64,000 nt of DNA from Streptomyces sp. GS7 (lineage in GTDB: Bacteria; Actinomycetota; Actinomycetes; Streptomycetales; Streptomycetaceae). Below the pieces are notes generated by a model. The model searched no databases. It saw nothing but the letters and a program-made list of their open reading frames with translations, and was not told the DNA's origin. This document shows, piece by piece, positions 7,523 to 18,660 of this stretch. The DNA is taken from positions 7,906,501-7,970,500 of the forward strand of contig NZ_CP047146.1 in the NCBI RefSeq assembly GCF_009834125.1. The letters run 5' to 3'. Each line of letters opens with the position of its first letter. Within the stretch, counting starts at the first letter, position 1. A program made the translations under genes and the position numbers.

Positions 7523-8734
7523 ATGCAGGTGATCCAGTCAACGAAGCTCGCCAACGTCTGCTACGAGATCCGCGGCCCGGTCCTTGAGGAGGCCATGCGG
7601 CTCGAAGCGGCAGGTCACCGCATCCTCAAGCTGAACACCGGCAATCCGGCGGCGTTCGGCTTCGAGTGCCCGCCCGAGATCCTGGAGGACGTCCTCCGCT
7701 CGATCGGCACGGCGCACGGCTACGGCGACGCCAAGGGCCTGCTCTCCGCCCGCCGCGCGGTGATGCAGCACTACCAGACCAAGGGCATCGAGCTCTCCGT
7801 CGACGACATCTATCTGGGCAACGGCGTCTCCGAGCTGATCCAGATGTCGATGCAGGCGCTGCTCGACGACGGCGACGAGGTGCTGGTCCCGGCCCCCGAC
7901 TACCCGCTGTGGACGGCGTCGGTCTCGCTCTCCGGCGGCACCGCCGTGCACTACCGCTGCGACGAGCAGGCCGACTGGATGCCGGACCTCGCCGACATCG
8001 AGCGCAAGGTCACCGACCGCACCAAGGCCATCGTCGTCATCAACCCCAACAACCCCACGGGTGCGGTGTACGGCGACGAGCTGCTGCGCGGCATCGCGGA
8101 GATCGCCCGCCGGCACAACCTGATCGTCTGCGCCGACGAGATCTACGACAAGATCCTCTACGACGACGCCACCCACACCCCGTTCGCCGCGCTCGCCCCC
8201 GACCTGCTGACGCTGACCTTCAACGGCCTGTCCAAGGCGTACCGCGTCGCCGGCTACCGCAGCGGCTGGCTGGCGGTCTGCGGCCCCAAGGCGCACGCCG
8301 CCTCGTACATCGAGGGGCTGACGATCCTCGCGAACATGCGGCTGTGCGCCAACATGCCGGCGCAGCACGCGGTCGCCACCGCCCTCGGCGGCCGGCAGTC
8401 GATCAACGACCTGGTGCTCCCCGGCGGCCGGCTGCTGGAGCAGCGCGACACGGCCTACGAGGCCCTGATCCGGATACCGGGCATCAGCTGCGTCAAGCCG
8501 AAGGGCGCGCTGTACGCCTTCCCGCGGCTGGACCCCGCGGTGTACAAGATCAAGGACGACCGGCAGATGGTCCTCGACCTGCTGCGCGCCGAGAAGATCA
8601 TGATCGTCCACGGCACCGGCTTCAACTGGCCCGAGCCGGACCACTTCCGCCTGGTCACACTGCCCGGCAAGGACGATCTGGCCGACGCCGTCACCCGAAT
8701 CGGCGCCTTCCTCGACGGCTACGGACAGTACTGA
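7523..8734 (+). CDS. Class I/II aminotransferase (AlaA-like)
   Basis: 403-aa fold-type I PLP enzyme that moves amino groups between amino acids and 2-oxo acids. The PLP Lys is Lys238 in GLSKAYRVAGYRSGW; NPNNPTG (174-180) and CADEIYDK (203-210) are the other cofactor motifs. The N-terminus (STKLANVCYEIRGPV) and the EGLTILANMRLCANMPAQ stretch match the AlaA/YfbQ alanine-glutamate transaminase group. I chose the ATG at 7523 because of the TAAAGT box just upstream. It stands alone between the D-amino-acid locus and a small hypothetical gene. A role in alanine/pyruvate balance is likely; the substrate is not proven. Confidence 0.9.
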   Translation: MQVIQSTKLANVCYEIRGPVLEEAMRLEAAGHRILKLNTGNPAAFGFECPPEILEDVLRSIGTAHGYGDAKGLLSARRAVMQHYQTKGIELSVDDIYLGNGVSELIQMSMQALLDDGDEVLVPAPDYPLWTASVSLSGGTAVHYRCDEQADWMPDLADIERKVTDRTKAIVVINPNNPTGAVYGDELLRGIAEIARRHNLIVCADEIYDKILYDDATHTPFAALAPDLLTLTFNGLSKAYRVAGYRSGWLAVCGPKAHAASYIEGLTILANMRLCANMPAQHAVATALGGRQSINDLVLPGGRLLEQRDTAYEALIRIPGISCVKPKGALYAFPRLDPAVYKIKDDRQMVLDLLRAEKIMIVHGTGFNWPEPDHFRLVTLPGKDDLADAVTRIGAFLDGYGQY

Positions 8735-8787
8735 ACCGCAGCGACTTCTGTACGACCCTCAACTTTAGACTCCGTCCAAGCTAGGAT

Positions 8788-8813
8788 GGCCTCCTAGACG
8801 TTTCCAGGAGGCC
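8788..8813 (+). promoter_or_regulatory. Inverted repeat masking the Shine-Dalgarno of the next gene
   Basis: GGCCTCCT, 10 nt, AGGAGGCC: perfect 8-bp arms, the right arm being the ribosome site of the 8819 gene. A TAGGAT box lies at 8782-8787. If transcription starts near 8794 the left arm would not be in the RNA and the repeat would act as an operator; a more upstream start would give an SD-sequestering hairpin. Confidence 0.5.
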
Positions 8814-8818
8814 GTCCC

Positions 8819-9241
8819 ATGTACGAACCGATCCGCACCAAGTCGGTCCACAGCATGGCCACCGCCCCGGAGGTGCCGCACCGCTCCCGCGAGCAGGAGC
8901 TGGACATCCGGCTGGCCGGGCAGCTGACCGCACTGCTCACCGTCACCGACGAGCTGCGCACCCTGGCGACGTCCGAGGGGGAGCGCGACGCGCTCGCCGA
9001 CGCGGCCGACCGTATCGCCGAAGAGGTCGCGCGGCTGACCGGTGGCCACTACCCGCTGCGCGCCGAACCCACCGGCGGCACCGCCCCGTCCCGCGTGCCG
9101 GCCCTCCGGCAGCGCGCCCGCACCCTCGCCGGGAACGCCCTGGCGGTCGCCACCTCCCGGGACGACGCCGCGGCCATCGCCCTGGCCGGGGAGCGGCTGG
9201 CCGCCCATGAGACCGGTGGCCGGGACCTCGCCACGGCCTGA
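8819..9241 (+). CDS. Conserved small hypothetical protein
   Basis: 140-aa soluble, mostly helical protein of unknown function. It has no signal peptide, membrane segment or catalytic motif that I recognise. Residues 20-70 are rich in Leu/Arg/Glu and read as amphipathic helix. The ATG follows a strong AGGAGG that is also the right arm of an inverted repeat (8788-8813). It is convergent to pckG with a shared hairpin between them. The clear ribosome site and typical codon use make it a real gene. Confidence 0.7.
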   Translation: MYEPIRTKSVHSMATAPEVPHRSREQELDIRLAGQLTALLTVTDELRTLATSEGERDALADAADRIAEEVARLTGGHYPLRAEPTGGTAPSRVPALRQRARTLAGNALAVATSRDDAAAIALAGERLAAHETGGRDLATA

Positions 9242-9286
9242 AGCCCGGCCCCGGACCGGCCACCCCGAAGGCGAACCGGAAACGGG

Positions 9287-9319
9287 CCGGGGCCCCGTGC
9301 GCCAGGCACGGGACCCCGG
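9287..9319. terminator. Bidirectional hairpin between convergent genes
   Basis: Fourteen-bp arms (CCGGGGCCCCGTGC and GCACGGGACCCCGG, one mismatch) with a 5-nt loop, between the stops at 9241 and 9352. Confidence 0.7.
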
Positions 9320-9351
9320 ACGGGCGCCACGCGATACGGCCGCGCCGCGGA

Positions 9352-11196
9352 CTAGCCCAGGCGCTCCACCAGCGCGCGGTACTCGTCCCACAGCTCCTTC
9401 GGCGTGTGGTCGCCGAAGGTGTTGAGGTGCTCGGGGATCAGCGCCGCCTCCTCGCGCCAGACGTCCTTGTCGACGGTGAGCAGGAAGTCCAGGTCGGCAT
9501 CGGAGAGTTGGAGGCCGTCGGTGTCCAGCGCGCCCTTCGCGGGCAGCACGCCGATGGGGGTCTCGACGCCCTCGGCCTTGCCCTCCAGCCGCTCGACGAT
9601 CCACTTGAGCACCCGGCTGTTCTCGCCGAAGCCCGGCCACACGAAGCGGCCCTTGGCGTCCTTCCGGAACCAGTTGACGTAGTAGATCTTCGGCAGCTTG
9701 GCCGGGTCCTTGTCGGCGCCCACCTTGATCCAGTGCGCCATGTAGTCGCCCATGTTGTAGCCGCAGAACGGCAGCATGGCGAACGGGTCCCGGCGCAGCT
9801 CGCCGACCTTGCCCTCGGCGGCCGCGGTCTTCTCGGACGCCACGTTCGCGCCGAGGAAGACACCGTGCTGCCAGGTCAGCGACTCGGTCACCAGCGGAAC
9901 GGCACTGGCGCGCCGACCGCCGAAGAGGATGGCCGAGATCGGCACGCCCTTCGGGTCCTCCCACTCGGGCGCGATGGTCGGGCACTGGGCGGCCGGAACG
10001 GTGAAGCGGGCGTTGGGGTGCGCGGCCGGGACACCAGAGTCGGGCGTCCAGTCGTTGCCCTTCCAGTCCGTGAGGTGCTTCGGGGTCTCCTCGGTCATGC
10101 CCTCCCACCAGACGTCGCCGTCGTCGGTGAGGGCGACGTTGGTGAAGACGGAGTTGCCCCAGAGGGTCTTCATGGCATTGGCGTTGGTGTGCTCGCCGGT
10201 GCCCGGCGCGACGCCGAAGAAACCGGCCTCGGGGTTGATCGCGTAGAGCCGGCCGTCCTCGCCGAAGCGCATCCAGGCGATGTCGTCACCGATGGTCTCG
10301 ACGGTCCAGCCCGGGATCGTCGGCTCCAGCATGGCCAGGTTGGTCTTGCCGCAGGCGCTCGGGAACGCGGCGGCGACGTACTTGGCCTCGCCCTGCGGCG
10401 GGGTCAGCTTGAGGACGAGCATGTGCTCGGCGAGCCAGCCCTCGTCCCGGGCCATGACGGAGGCGATGCGCAGCGCGTAGCACTTCTTGCCCAGCAGGGC
10501 GTTGCCGCCGTAACCGGAGCCGTACGACCAGATCTCGCGCGCCTCGGGGAAGTGCGAGATGTACTTGGTGGAGTTGCACGGCCACGGCACGTCGGCCTCG
10601 CCCTCGGCCAGGGGGGCGCCGAGGGTGTGCACGGCCTTGACGAAGAAGCCGTCCTCGCCCAGCTCGTCGAGGACCGCCTGGCCCATGCGCGTCATGGTGC
10701 GCATCGAGACGGCGACGTAGGCGGAGTCGGTGATCTCCACGCCGGGCGCGGAGAGCGGGGAGCCCAGCGGACCCATGCAGAACGGGACGACGTACATCGT
10801 CCGGCCCTTCATGGAGCCGCGGAAGATGCCCTGCTCACCGGTGAAGCCGTTTCCTTCTTCCCCGGTAAAGATGGCCCGCATCTCGGCGGGGGCCTTCCAG
10901 TGGTTGGTCGGGCCGGCGTCCTCTTCCTTCTCCGAGCAGATGAAGGTGCGGTCCTCGACTCGCGCCACGTCCGTCGGGTCGGAAGCGGCGTAGTACGAGT
11001 TGGGGCGCTTGATCGGGTCGAGCTTCTTGAACGTGCCCTTGTCGACGAGCTCTTCGCACAGACGCTCGTACTCCGCCTCCGAGCCGTCACACCAGACGAC
11101 CCGGTCGGGCTGGGTGATCGCTGCGATCTCATCGACCCAGGAGACAAGGCCCTGGTGACGGGTCGGGATGGGGGGAGCCGCGTTGTCGCGCGCCAC
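9352..11196 (-). CDS. pckG: Phosphoenolpyruvate carboxykinase (GTP)
   Basis: 614-aa cytosolic enzyme converting oxaloacetate + GTP to PEP + CO2 + GDP, the entry step of gluconeogenesis. It has full family length. Signatures are FPSACGKTN (279-286, kinase-1a P-loop with the reactive Cys of GTP-type enzymes), GDDIAWMRF, the PRFT-like [11 protein letters not shown] block, and [17 protein letters not shown] near the C-terminus. The GTG start at 11196 is preceded by AGGAG. It is divergent from the HlyIII gene across about 240 bp and convergent with the 8819 gene. Carbon-source control is likely, but no operator is obvious. Confidence 0.97.
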   Translation of the reverse strand: MARDNAAPPIPTRHQGLVSWVDEIAAITQPDRVVWCDGSEAEYERLCEELVDKGTFKKLDPIKRPNSYYAASDPTDVARVEDRTFICSEKEEDAGPTNHWKAPAEMRAIFTGEEGNGFTGEQGIFRGSMKGRTMYVVPFCMGPLGSPLSAPGVEITDSAYVAVSMRTMTRMGQAVLDELGEDGFFVKAVHTLGAPLAEGEADVPWPCNSTKYISHFPEAREIWSYGSGYGGNALLGKKCYALRIASVMARDEGWLAEHMLVLKLTPPQGEAKYVAAAFPSACGKTNLAMLEPTIPGWTVETIGDDIAWMRFGEDGRLYAINPEAGFFGVAPGTGEHTNANAMKTLWGNSVFTNVALTDDGDVWWEGMTEETPKHLTDWKGNDWTPDSGVPAAHPNARFTVPAAQCPTIAPEWEDPKGVPISAILFGGRRASAVPLVTESLTWQHGVFLGANVASEKTAAAEGKVGELRRDPFAMLPFCGYNMGDYMAHWIKVGADKDPAKLPKIYYVNWFRKDAKGRFVWPGFGENSRVLKWIVERLEGKAEGVETPIGVLPAKGALDTDGLQLSDADLDFLLTVDKDVWREEAALIPEHLNTFGDHTPKELWDEYRALVERLG

Positions 11197-11421
11197 GATC
11201 GCTCCTAGTTGAGGGGTTCTGGACGGCTTCTGCCTGCTATGCCAGGAAACCGCTTATTTCACTTGTCTGCCCCTTGGGGGCCGCGACCCGGATGCTTCGT
11301 GACCGCTCATCCGGTGCCGACCGCACTCATTTGATCATCCGACCCCGATTCGGTTCTGTCCAGGGGGCGCCGTGGTGACCGTCACCACTTCAGGACGATC
11401 CGTAACTTACGGTTGCGTAGG

Positions 11422-11427
11422 TAGCAT
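11422..11427 (+). promoter_or_regulatory. -10 box (TAGCAT) for leaderless hlyIII mRNA
   Basis: TAGCAT, 6 nt, then the ATG at 11434 with no ribosome site. Confidence 0.5.
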
Positions 11428-11433
11428 TGCGCC

Positions 11434-12162
11434 ATGACTTCCGCGCCTGACGCCGCCGAAAGCCGCCCCCCGTCCGCGCCGTCCGACGCGGACTCCGCGC
11501 TCACCGCGGCGGCCACCGCGACCGCGCCGCTCAAACCCAAGCTGCGCGGCTGGCTGCACGCGGGAATGTTTCCCGCCGTCCTCCTCTCCGGCATCCTGCT
11601 GACCGCGCTCGCCGACAGCCCCCGCGGACGCCTGGCCTGCGCGATCTACACGCTCACCGCCTGCCTGCTCTTCGGCGTCAGCGCGCTGTACCACCGCGGC
11701 AATTGGGGCCCGCGGGCCGACGGCATCCTGCGCCGACTCGACCACGCCAACATCTTCCTGATCATCGCGGGCACCTACACGCCGCTGACGATGCTGCTGG
11801 TGCCCGGCTCCCGCGGCCAGGCCCTCCTCTGGGCGGTCTGGGCCGCCGCACTGGCGGGCATCGCGTTCCGCGTCTTCTGGGTCGGCGCGCCCCGCTGGCT
11901 CTACACCCCGTGCTACATCGCGATGGGCTGGGCCGCCGTCTTCTTCCTGCCCGACTTCCTGCGCACCGGCGGCATCGCCGTCCTCGTCCTCGTCATCGTG
12001 GGCGGGCTGCTCTACAGCGCGGGCGGCGTCATCTACGGCATCAAACGCCCCAACCCCTCACCGCGGTGGTTCGGCTTCCATGAGGTCTTCCACTCCTTCA
12101 CGCTGGCGGCCTTCGCCGTGCACTACGTCGGCATCTCCCTCGTGGCGTATACACACGCCTGA
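11434..12162 (+). CDS. HlyIII/TrhA family membrane protein
   Basis: 242-aa seven-helix membrane protein of the hemolysin III (PAQR-related) family. The conserved residues are present: Ser and His in SALYHRGNW, Asp/His in RRLDHANIFLIIAGTYTP, and the C-terminal HEVFHSF with the histidine pair thought to bind zinc. About 35 Ser/Ala/Pro-rich residues precede the first helix. The mRNA is probably leaderless. Family function is uncertain (membrane energetics or lipid metabolism in E. coli TrhA); haemolysis itself is not implied. Divergent from pckG. Confidence 0.9.
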   Translation: MTSAPDAAESRPPSAPSDADSALTAAATATAPLKPKLRGWLHAGMFPAVLLSGILLTALADSPRGRLACAIYTLTACLLFGVSALYHRGNWGPRADGILRRLDHANIFLIIAGTYTPLTMLLVPGSRGQALLWAVWAAALAGIAFRVFWVGAPRWLYTPCYIAMGWAAVFFLPDFLRTGGIAVLVLVIVGGLLYSAGGVIYGIKRPNPSPRWFGFHEVFHSFTLAAFAVHYVGISLVAYTHA

Positions 12163-12388
12163 GGCGGCCGGGCCCCGCACGGCCGGCACCTCCCGATCTC
12201 CCCGCCGGCTCCCCGGCCGGTCTTCCGCGCCACCGTGGCCGCGGCCGCGAGGCCGCGGCCACCTGCCATGTCAGGACCGCCAGCCCGGTCACGACCAGGG
12301 CGGAGACCAGCACACCTCCGCCGATCAGGAAGCCGCCGACACACAGCGCGGCGGCGAGCGCGGCATACCCATGAACGGCCGATCGCAT
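12098..12388 (-). CDS. Possible small membrane protein (doubtful 3' part)
   Basis: 96-codon frame whose first 45 residues look real: an ATG with GGAGGGAGGGG upstream and two hydrophobic stretches (ALAAALCVGGFLIGGGV and LVSALVVTGLAVLTW). The remaining half is Arg/Pro/Gly-rich, runs through the HlyIII terminator hairpin and overlaps the HlyIII 3' end antisense, so it is probably not the native C-terminus. A frameshift or a shorter protein is possible. No family recognised. Confidence 0.4.
   Translation of the reverse strand: MRSAVHGYAALAAALCVGGFLIGGGVLVSALVVTGLAVLTWQVAAASRPRPRWRGRPAGEPAGRSGGAGRAGPGRLRRVYTPRGRCRRSARRRPPA
12235..12262. terminator. Hairpin after hlyIII
   Basis: Perfect 12-bp arms GTGGCCGCGGCC and GGCCGCGGCCAC with a GCGA loop, 73 bp past the HlyIII stop. 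Confidence 0.65.
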
Positions 12389-12410
12389 CTCAACCCCTCC
12401 CTCCGAATGT

Positions 12411-12461
12411 CACTGACAGTAATCATGCCCGCCCTGCAGCGTGACACACGCCACTGACAGT
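12411..12461. promoter_or_regulatory. Two copies of CACTGACAGT upstream of the TetR gene
   Basis: CACTGACAGT occurs at 12411-12420 and 12452-12461, 41 bp apart. Each holds the small palindrome ACTG-A-CAGT. They lie in the divergent region between the doubtful small gene and the TetR regulator and could be regulator sites. Confidence 0.3.
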
Positions 12462-12627
12462 CGGAGATTTACCAATGCGCCGATGTCTGCACATACCTGG
12501 CGCGAGGGAGCGGGAAGCAGGGCGCGAAATCGCCGGACCGGACCCGACCCGGAAAAAGGCGTGGCACGGGCATGACACGCGGCACGCCCATGGTCCCGGC
12601 GCGACCCGATGCCCGACAATGATCCGC

Positions 12628-13254
12628 ATGGTCTTCGCACGCACCACCACCTCAGCAGCGCCCGGGACACCAAAGGCCGGACTGCGGGAGCGGAAGAAGA
12701 TCCAGACCCGGCAGGCGATCCGCCGGGCCGCCTTCCGGCTCTTCGAGCAGCAGGGGTACGACGCGACCCCCGTCGACCGGATCGCCGCCGCCGCCGACGT
12801 CTCGCCCAGCACGGTCTTCCGCTACTTCCCCACCAAGGAAGACATCGTGCTCACCGACGACTACGACGCCGTACTGGAGGCGGGGATCCGCGCCCGCCCC
12901 GCCGGCGAGCCGATGGTCGAGTCGGTGCGGCACGTCGCCGTCGAGGCGCTGCACCGGATCACCGCGGCGGACCGGACCGAACTCGCCCAGCGCGCCCGGC
13001 TGATCCGCGACGTGCCCGCCATCCGCGGCCGGACGGCGGAGAACCACGCCCGGGAGGCCGAGATCATCGGCGCCGCCCTGTCCGAGCGCACCGGCCGCCC
13101 GGCCGACGACCTGGAGGTACGGGTCATCAGCGCGGCCATCCTGGCGGCCCTCCAGGAGGCGATGCTGCGCTGGGTGGCGGAGGGTCCGTCCGCGAGCCTG
13201 GAGGAGCTGATCCACCGGACGCTGGACGTGCTGGCGCGCGGCCTCACCCTGTGA
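12628..13254 (+). CDS. TetR-family transcriptional regulator
   Basis: 208-aa DNA-binding protein. The N-terminal helix-turn-helix is clear (RQAIRRAAFRLFEQQGYDATPVDRIAAAADVSPSTVFRYFPTKEDIV split over about residues 25-70), and the C-terminal helical domain would bind an unknown ligand. The ATG at 12628 lies 7 nt after a GACAAT box; an in-frame ATG at 12619 is the alternative. The 3' end overlaps the 3' end of the MerR gene by 11 bp, tail to tail. The flanking genes do not reveal a target. Confidence 0.9.
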   Translation: MVFARTTTSAAPGTPKAGLRERKKIQTRQAIRRAAFRLFEQQGYDATPVDRIAAAADVSPSTVFRYFPTKEDIVLTDDYDAVLEAGIRARPAGEPMVESVRHVAVEALHRITAADRTELAQRARLIRDVPAIRGRTAENHAREAEIIGAALSERTGRPADDLEVRVISAAILAALQEAMLRWVAEGPSASLEELIHRTLDVLARGLTL

Positions 13255-13693
13255 CCGCGCGCCCGTCGTCCCCCGCAACGGCGGCAGCGGCCCCGGGAAC
13301 GTTCACCGCCGGCCCGTCCGGCTCGCCCAGCCGCGCCGCCAGCCGGGCCCGCAGCCGCGACAACCGCGCGATATGGCCGTCCAGTTCGGCCAGCCGGCGC
13401 CGGGCCACCGCCTCCGCCGCCGCGCACCGCCCCGAGCCCGAACTGGTCGCGATCAGTGCCGGGACCCCGTCGGGCGGCAGGGTGCGCAGCAGGTGCGCGA
13501 AGGTCCGGACATCCCCGACCGTCAGGCCCGCCTCGCGCAGTTCGCGCACCGCGCGCAGCCGCCGGACGTCCTCCGCGTCGTACACCCGGTGGCCCGACGG
13601 CGTCCGCCGGGCGGTCACCAGCCCCTGCTGCTCGTAGTAGCGCACCGCCCGCGGCGTCAGCCCGGCGGCTGCCGCCGCGTCCCCGATACGCAT
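13244..13693 (-). CDS. MerR-family transcriptional regulator
   Basis: 149-aa regulator. The winged helix is at the N-terminus (MRIGDAAAAAGLTPRAVRYYE, a textbook MerR opening), followed by the second wing RTPSGHRVYDAEDVRRL and a dimerisation helix from about residue 80. There is one Cys (GSGRCAAAEA) and no metal-binding Cys cluster, so metal sensing is unlikely. The ATG at 13693 has AGGGGGAGGG upstream. It is followed 31 bp upstream by the amidase gene reading the same way; its target is unknown. Confidence 0.9.
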   Translation of the reverse strand: MRIGDAAAAAGLTPRAVRYYEQQGLVTARRTPSGHRVYDAEDVRRLRAVRELREAGLTVGDVRTFAHLLRTLPPDGVPALIATSSGSGRCAAAEAVARRRLAELDGHIARLSRLRARLAARLGEPDGPAVNVPGAAAAVAGDDGRAVTG

Positions 13694-13724
13694 CCGCCCT
13701 CCCCCTTCGCCCCGTAACGTCCTG

Positions 13725-15110
13725 CTAGGGCCGATCCGCCGGGTCCGCATAAGCCCGCGCCGCCCCGTCGAGCGCGCGCTCGACACCGGCCGCCCCGTAC
13801 AGCAGCTCCTCGTCCGCGCCGAACGCGCCCACCAGTTGGAGCCCCAGCGGCAGCCCGTTGGCGGCGCGGCCGGCGGGCAGGCCGACGGCCGGCAGCCCGG
13901 CGTTGCTCCAGGGCAGGCACATGATCGACGACCCGGTGGTGGTGAGGTCGGCGGGCGCCGGGCCGGTGGCCGACGGGGCGATCCACAGGTCGATCCCGGC
14001 GGTCGCCGCGTCGTCCGCGAGCCGCTCGCGGAAGGCGGCGCGCCGCACCCGGGCCGCCTCGTAGTCGGCGTCCCCGATCGTGTGACCCCGGCGGATGGCC
14101 GCCGCGGTCTGCTCCCGGTAGCGGTCGGCGTACTGCTCGAACCACCGGGCGTGCGCCCGCGCGACCTCGTAGCGGTTCATCGCGAAGAGCTGCTCGACGA
14201 CCTGCTCGAAGTCGTCCAGCACGGGCACCTCGCGCACCTCGTACCCGGCCGCGGCGAGCGTCGCCCGCTGCTTCTCGAAGGCGCGCAGGGCCTCGGCCCC
14301 GGCCCGCTCCAGATAGGGGCCGGCCGGCACGCCCAGCACCGGGTGCCGCCGCGGCCCGTCCGCGTCCGGCTCCCAGCCGTCGCAGAGCACCGCGGCGGCC
14401 AGCGCAACCCCCGCCACATCCGCCGCGTAGCACCCGAGGGTGTCGAAACTGACGGCGTTGGGAATCACCCCGCCGACCGGGATCCGCCCGTAGGACGGCT
14501 TGAAGCCGACCACCCCGCAGTACGCGGCGGGGCGGATCATCGAACCGACGGTCTGCGTCCCGATGGCCAGCGGCACCAACCCGGCGGCGACCGCGGCGGC
14601 CGATCCACTGCTCGAACCGCCGGGCGTGTGCGCCGGGTTGTGCGGATTGCGGGTCGGCCCGGGGGCGGTGACCGCGAACTCCGCGGTCACCGTCTTGCCC
14701 GCGATCAGCGCCCCGGCGGCGCGATTGGGGTCTCCCCTGCTCGAACGCAGTTGAGAGCTTGGGGAACGGTCCACGACGGCGGCCTGAGCGCCGCCCAGCT
14801 CCTCGGGCGGCAGCGCCGAACCCGCCCGGGTGGGCAGGCCGTCGACGTGCACGATGTCCTTGATCCCGACCGGTACTCCATAGAGGGCGGGCCGCGTGGC
14901 GGGGTCCGGCGGGCCGCCCGCCGCCAGCTCCCGCGCCGCCTCCAGGAGCCGCGCGCGCCGCCCGTCCTCCGGCACGAAGGCCCGGACGTACGGATCGACG
15001 GCGTCGATCCGGTTGCACGAGCGGTGCACCGCGTCGACGGGGTCGGACGCGCCGGACCGCAGCGCCGCGGCCTCCCGGACAAGAGAGCGGTACCCCAGCA
15101 AGGTCGTCAC
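13725..15110 (-). CDS. Amidase (amidase-signature family)
   Basis: 461-aa amide hydrolase with a Ser-cisSer-Lys triad: Lys84 in VGIKDIV, the Ser cluster of PGGSSSGSAAAV (163-174) and the nucleophile Ser190 in GTQTVGSMIRPA. Length is normal. Between AAVVDR and AAGALIAGKT, where homologues are usually continuous, sit about 14 extra residues (116-129) encoded by a 42-bp repeat element inserted in frame (14724-14765). They lie on a surface stretch before the Ser cluster, so the enzyme may still work. Substrate unknown. Leftward, ending 31 bp before the MerR start. Confidence 0.88.
   Translation of the reverse strand: MTTLLGYRSLVREAAALRSGASDPVDAVHRSCNRIDAVDPYVRAFVPEDGRRARLLEAARELAAGGPPDPATRPALYGVPVGIKDIVHVDGLPTRAGSALPPEELGGAQAAVVDRSPSSQLRSSRGDPNRAAGALIAGKTVTAEFAVTAPGPTRNPHNPAHTPGGSSSGSAAAVAAGLVPLAIGTQTVGSMIRPAAYCGVVGFKPSYGRIPVGGVIPNAVSFDTLGCYAADVAGVALAAAVLCDGWEPDADGPRRHPVLGVPAGPYLERAGAEALRAFEKQRATLAAAGYEVREVPVLDDFEQVVEQLFAMNRYEVARAHARWFEQYADRYREQTAAAIRRGHTIGDADYEAARVRRAAFRERLADDAATAGIDLWIAPSATGPAPADLTTTGSSIMCLPWSNAGLPAVGLPAGRAANGLPLGLQLVGAFGADEELLYGAAGVERALDGAARAYADPADRP
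14724..14765. repeat. Streptomyces-type dispersed hairpin repeat inside the amidase gene
   Basis: A 42-bp segment with short inverted ends: on the minus strand CCCC, AA, GCTC, a 12-nt loop, GAGC, A, GGGG, followed by GACCCC. From memory this matches a short repeat common between genes in Streptomyces genomes. Here it interrupts a coding region, and its length (14 codons) keeps the frame. Confidence 0.7.
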
Positions 15111-15202
15111 CCGTGCAGGCTACCGCCGGGCGCGGCGATCCCCCGGACGATCGACGCCCGCGGGCGTTCCCGTCCGCGACCGCTCCCTCTGGCGCCGCGC
15201 TC

Positions 15203-16204
15203 TCACAACTCCACCAGTACGGCGCCCAGATGGCGCCCCTCCGTCAGCTCGCGCAGCGCCCGCGGGGCCTCCTCGATGCCGTGCAGCCGGGCGTGCGGGA
15301 AGGTGAGGCTGCCGTCGCGCAGGCCCTGGCCGAGCATCCGGTTCCACTCCGGGATGAGGTCCAGGTGGTCGTACAGGGCGACCCCCCGCATGGTGATGCT
15401 CCGGGACAGCAGCGACAGGGTGTCGATCTCGGTGGTGGTCCGTCGCCCATCGGAGAGCTGGGTGGCCAGCGCGCCCACGATGGCCAGCCGGGCACCCCTG
15501 TTGGCGACGGCCAGCGCGGCGGCCAGCTGCTCGCCGCCCACGTTGTCGAAGAGCGCGTCGATGCCCTCCGGGGCGGCGGCGCGGAGCTGCTCCTCGATGG
15601 GGCCGGCGCCGCGGATCACCACCGCGTCATAGCCGAGTTCCTTGATCAGGCGGTCGGCCTTCTGTCGCGAACCCGTACTGCCGATGACCCGTGCGGCGCC
15701 GCGCAGTTTGGCGATCTGCCCGGCCAGCGAACCGACGCCGCCGGCCGCCCCGGTGACGAACACCGTGTCCCCGGGGCGTACTTCGGCGCCGCGGTCGATG
15801 CCCATCAGGGCGGTGGGCCCCTGCGAGAGGTAACCGGCCGGGTCGGGCAGCAGATCGGGGTCGAGCCGCTGGACCTGCGCGGCGTCGACGAGGCTGTGTT
15901 CGCGCCAGCCGAGGCGGTGCGCCACCAGGTCGCCGGGCCTGAGGTCGGTGCCCGGGGCGGCCACCACCTCGCCGACGGCCGGGCCGTTGAGCGCCTCGCC
16001 GACGACGAAGGACGGCATGGGAACGGAGGTGACCTCGTCCATCAGGGTGCGCATCACGGCGGCGACGCCCATCAGGGTGTTGCGTACCAGTACCTGGCCC
16101 TGAGCCGGTTCCGGAACCGGTACCTCCGCGATCTCGAAGAGGTCGTCGGTGACCGGCCCCGTGGGGCGGGCGGCCAGGCGGACTTCGCGGTGCGTGTTCG
16201 TCAT
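15203..16204 (-). CDS. NADP-dependent oxidoreductase, CurA-type MDR
   Basis: 333-aa zinc-independent medium-chain reductase resembling CurA, leukotriene B4 dehydrogenase and other double-bond or quinone reductases. The Rossmann motif is VTGAAGGVGSLAGQIAK, followed by the NADPH phosphate-binding GSTGSRQKADRL. The N-terminal GroES-like domain has RNTLMGVAAVMRTLMDE, and the catalytic-zinc Cys/His ligands are absent as expected. The ATG follows weak purines. It is separated by 92 bp from the amidase and reads the same way. Substrate unknown; a role in detoxifying enones or quinones is typical. Confidence 0.88.
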   Translation of the reverse strand: MTNTHREVRLAARPTGPVTDDLFEIAEVPVPEPAQGQVLVRNTLMGVAAVMRTLMDEVTSVPMPSFVVGEALNGPAVGEVVAAPGTDLRPGDLVAHRLGWREHSLVDAAQVQRLDPDLLPDPAGYLSQGPTALMGIDRGAEVRPGDTVFVTGAAGGVGSLAGQIAKLRGAARVIGSTGSRQKADRLIKELGYDAVVIRGAGPIEEQLRAAAPEGIDALFDNVGGEQLAAALAVANRGARLAIVGALATQLSDGRRTTTEIDTLSLLSRSITMRGVALYDHLDLIPEWNRMLGQGLRDGSLTFPHARLHGIEEAPRALRELTEGRHLGAVLVEL

Positions 16205-16323
16205 GCCCCGAGGCTAGAACCTGACGCGCACGTCAAGGTCAATCCGGTCGCTGGTCCTAGGACTTGCGGCGGGGGCCGCGGGAATCGCCGTACGGCTCCG
16301 GCGGGTCCGGCGGCCCCGACGCC

Positions 16324-18402
<2,079 letters not shown>

Positions 18403-18595
18403 GGGGCCATCCTCTCCCAACGAGGCTGCGGGTGCCGGGAGCGGAGGGAGTTATCCACAGCCCTGCCGGAATCGGCGCGGAGACGGAAGACTGTGCATAC
18501 GCCGGTGATCACCGCCGGCGCGGACCGCGGGGACGCAACGACGCCTCCCCAAGGTGCCGGGTGACCTCCGGCGCGTGCTGGAACCGCCGGAATAG

Positions 18596-18631
18596 CTGCT
18601 GGAACTGCTGGAACTGCTGGAACTGCCGGAA
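18596..18631 (+). repeat. Four 9-bp tandem repeats before the STAND gene
   Basis: CTGCTGGAA three times, then CTGCCGGAA, ending 30 bp before the ATG at 18661. A short microsatellite in the leader; function unknown. Confidence 0.7.
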
Positions 18632-18660
18632 ACACTGGAGACTGCTGGAGGGGGACGGGC

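Noticed and set aside
4270..7554. A 1094-codon open frame on the minus strand
   Set aside because: It is antisense to the dehydratase and deacylase genes. Its composition (Gly/Val/Asp/Ala, no domain) is the usual GC-rich shadow, and it has no start signal.
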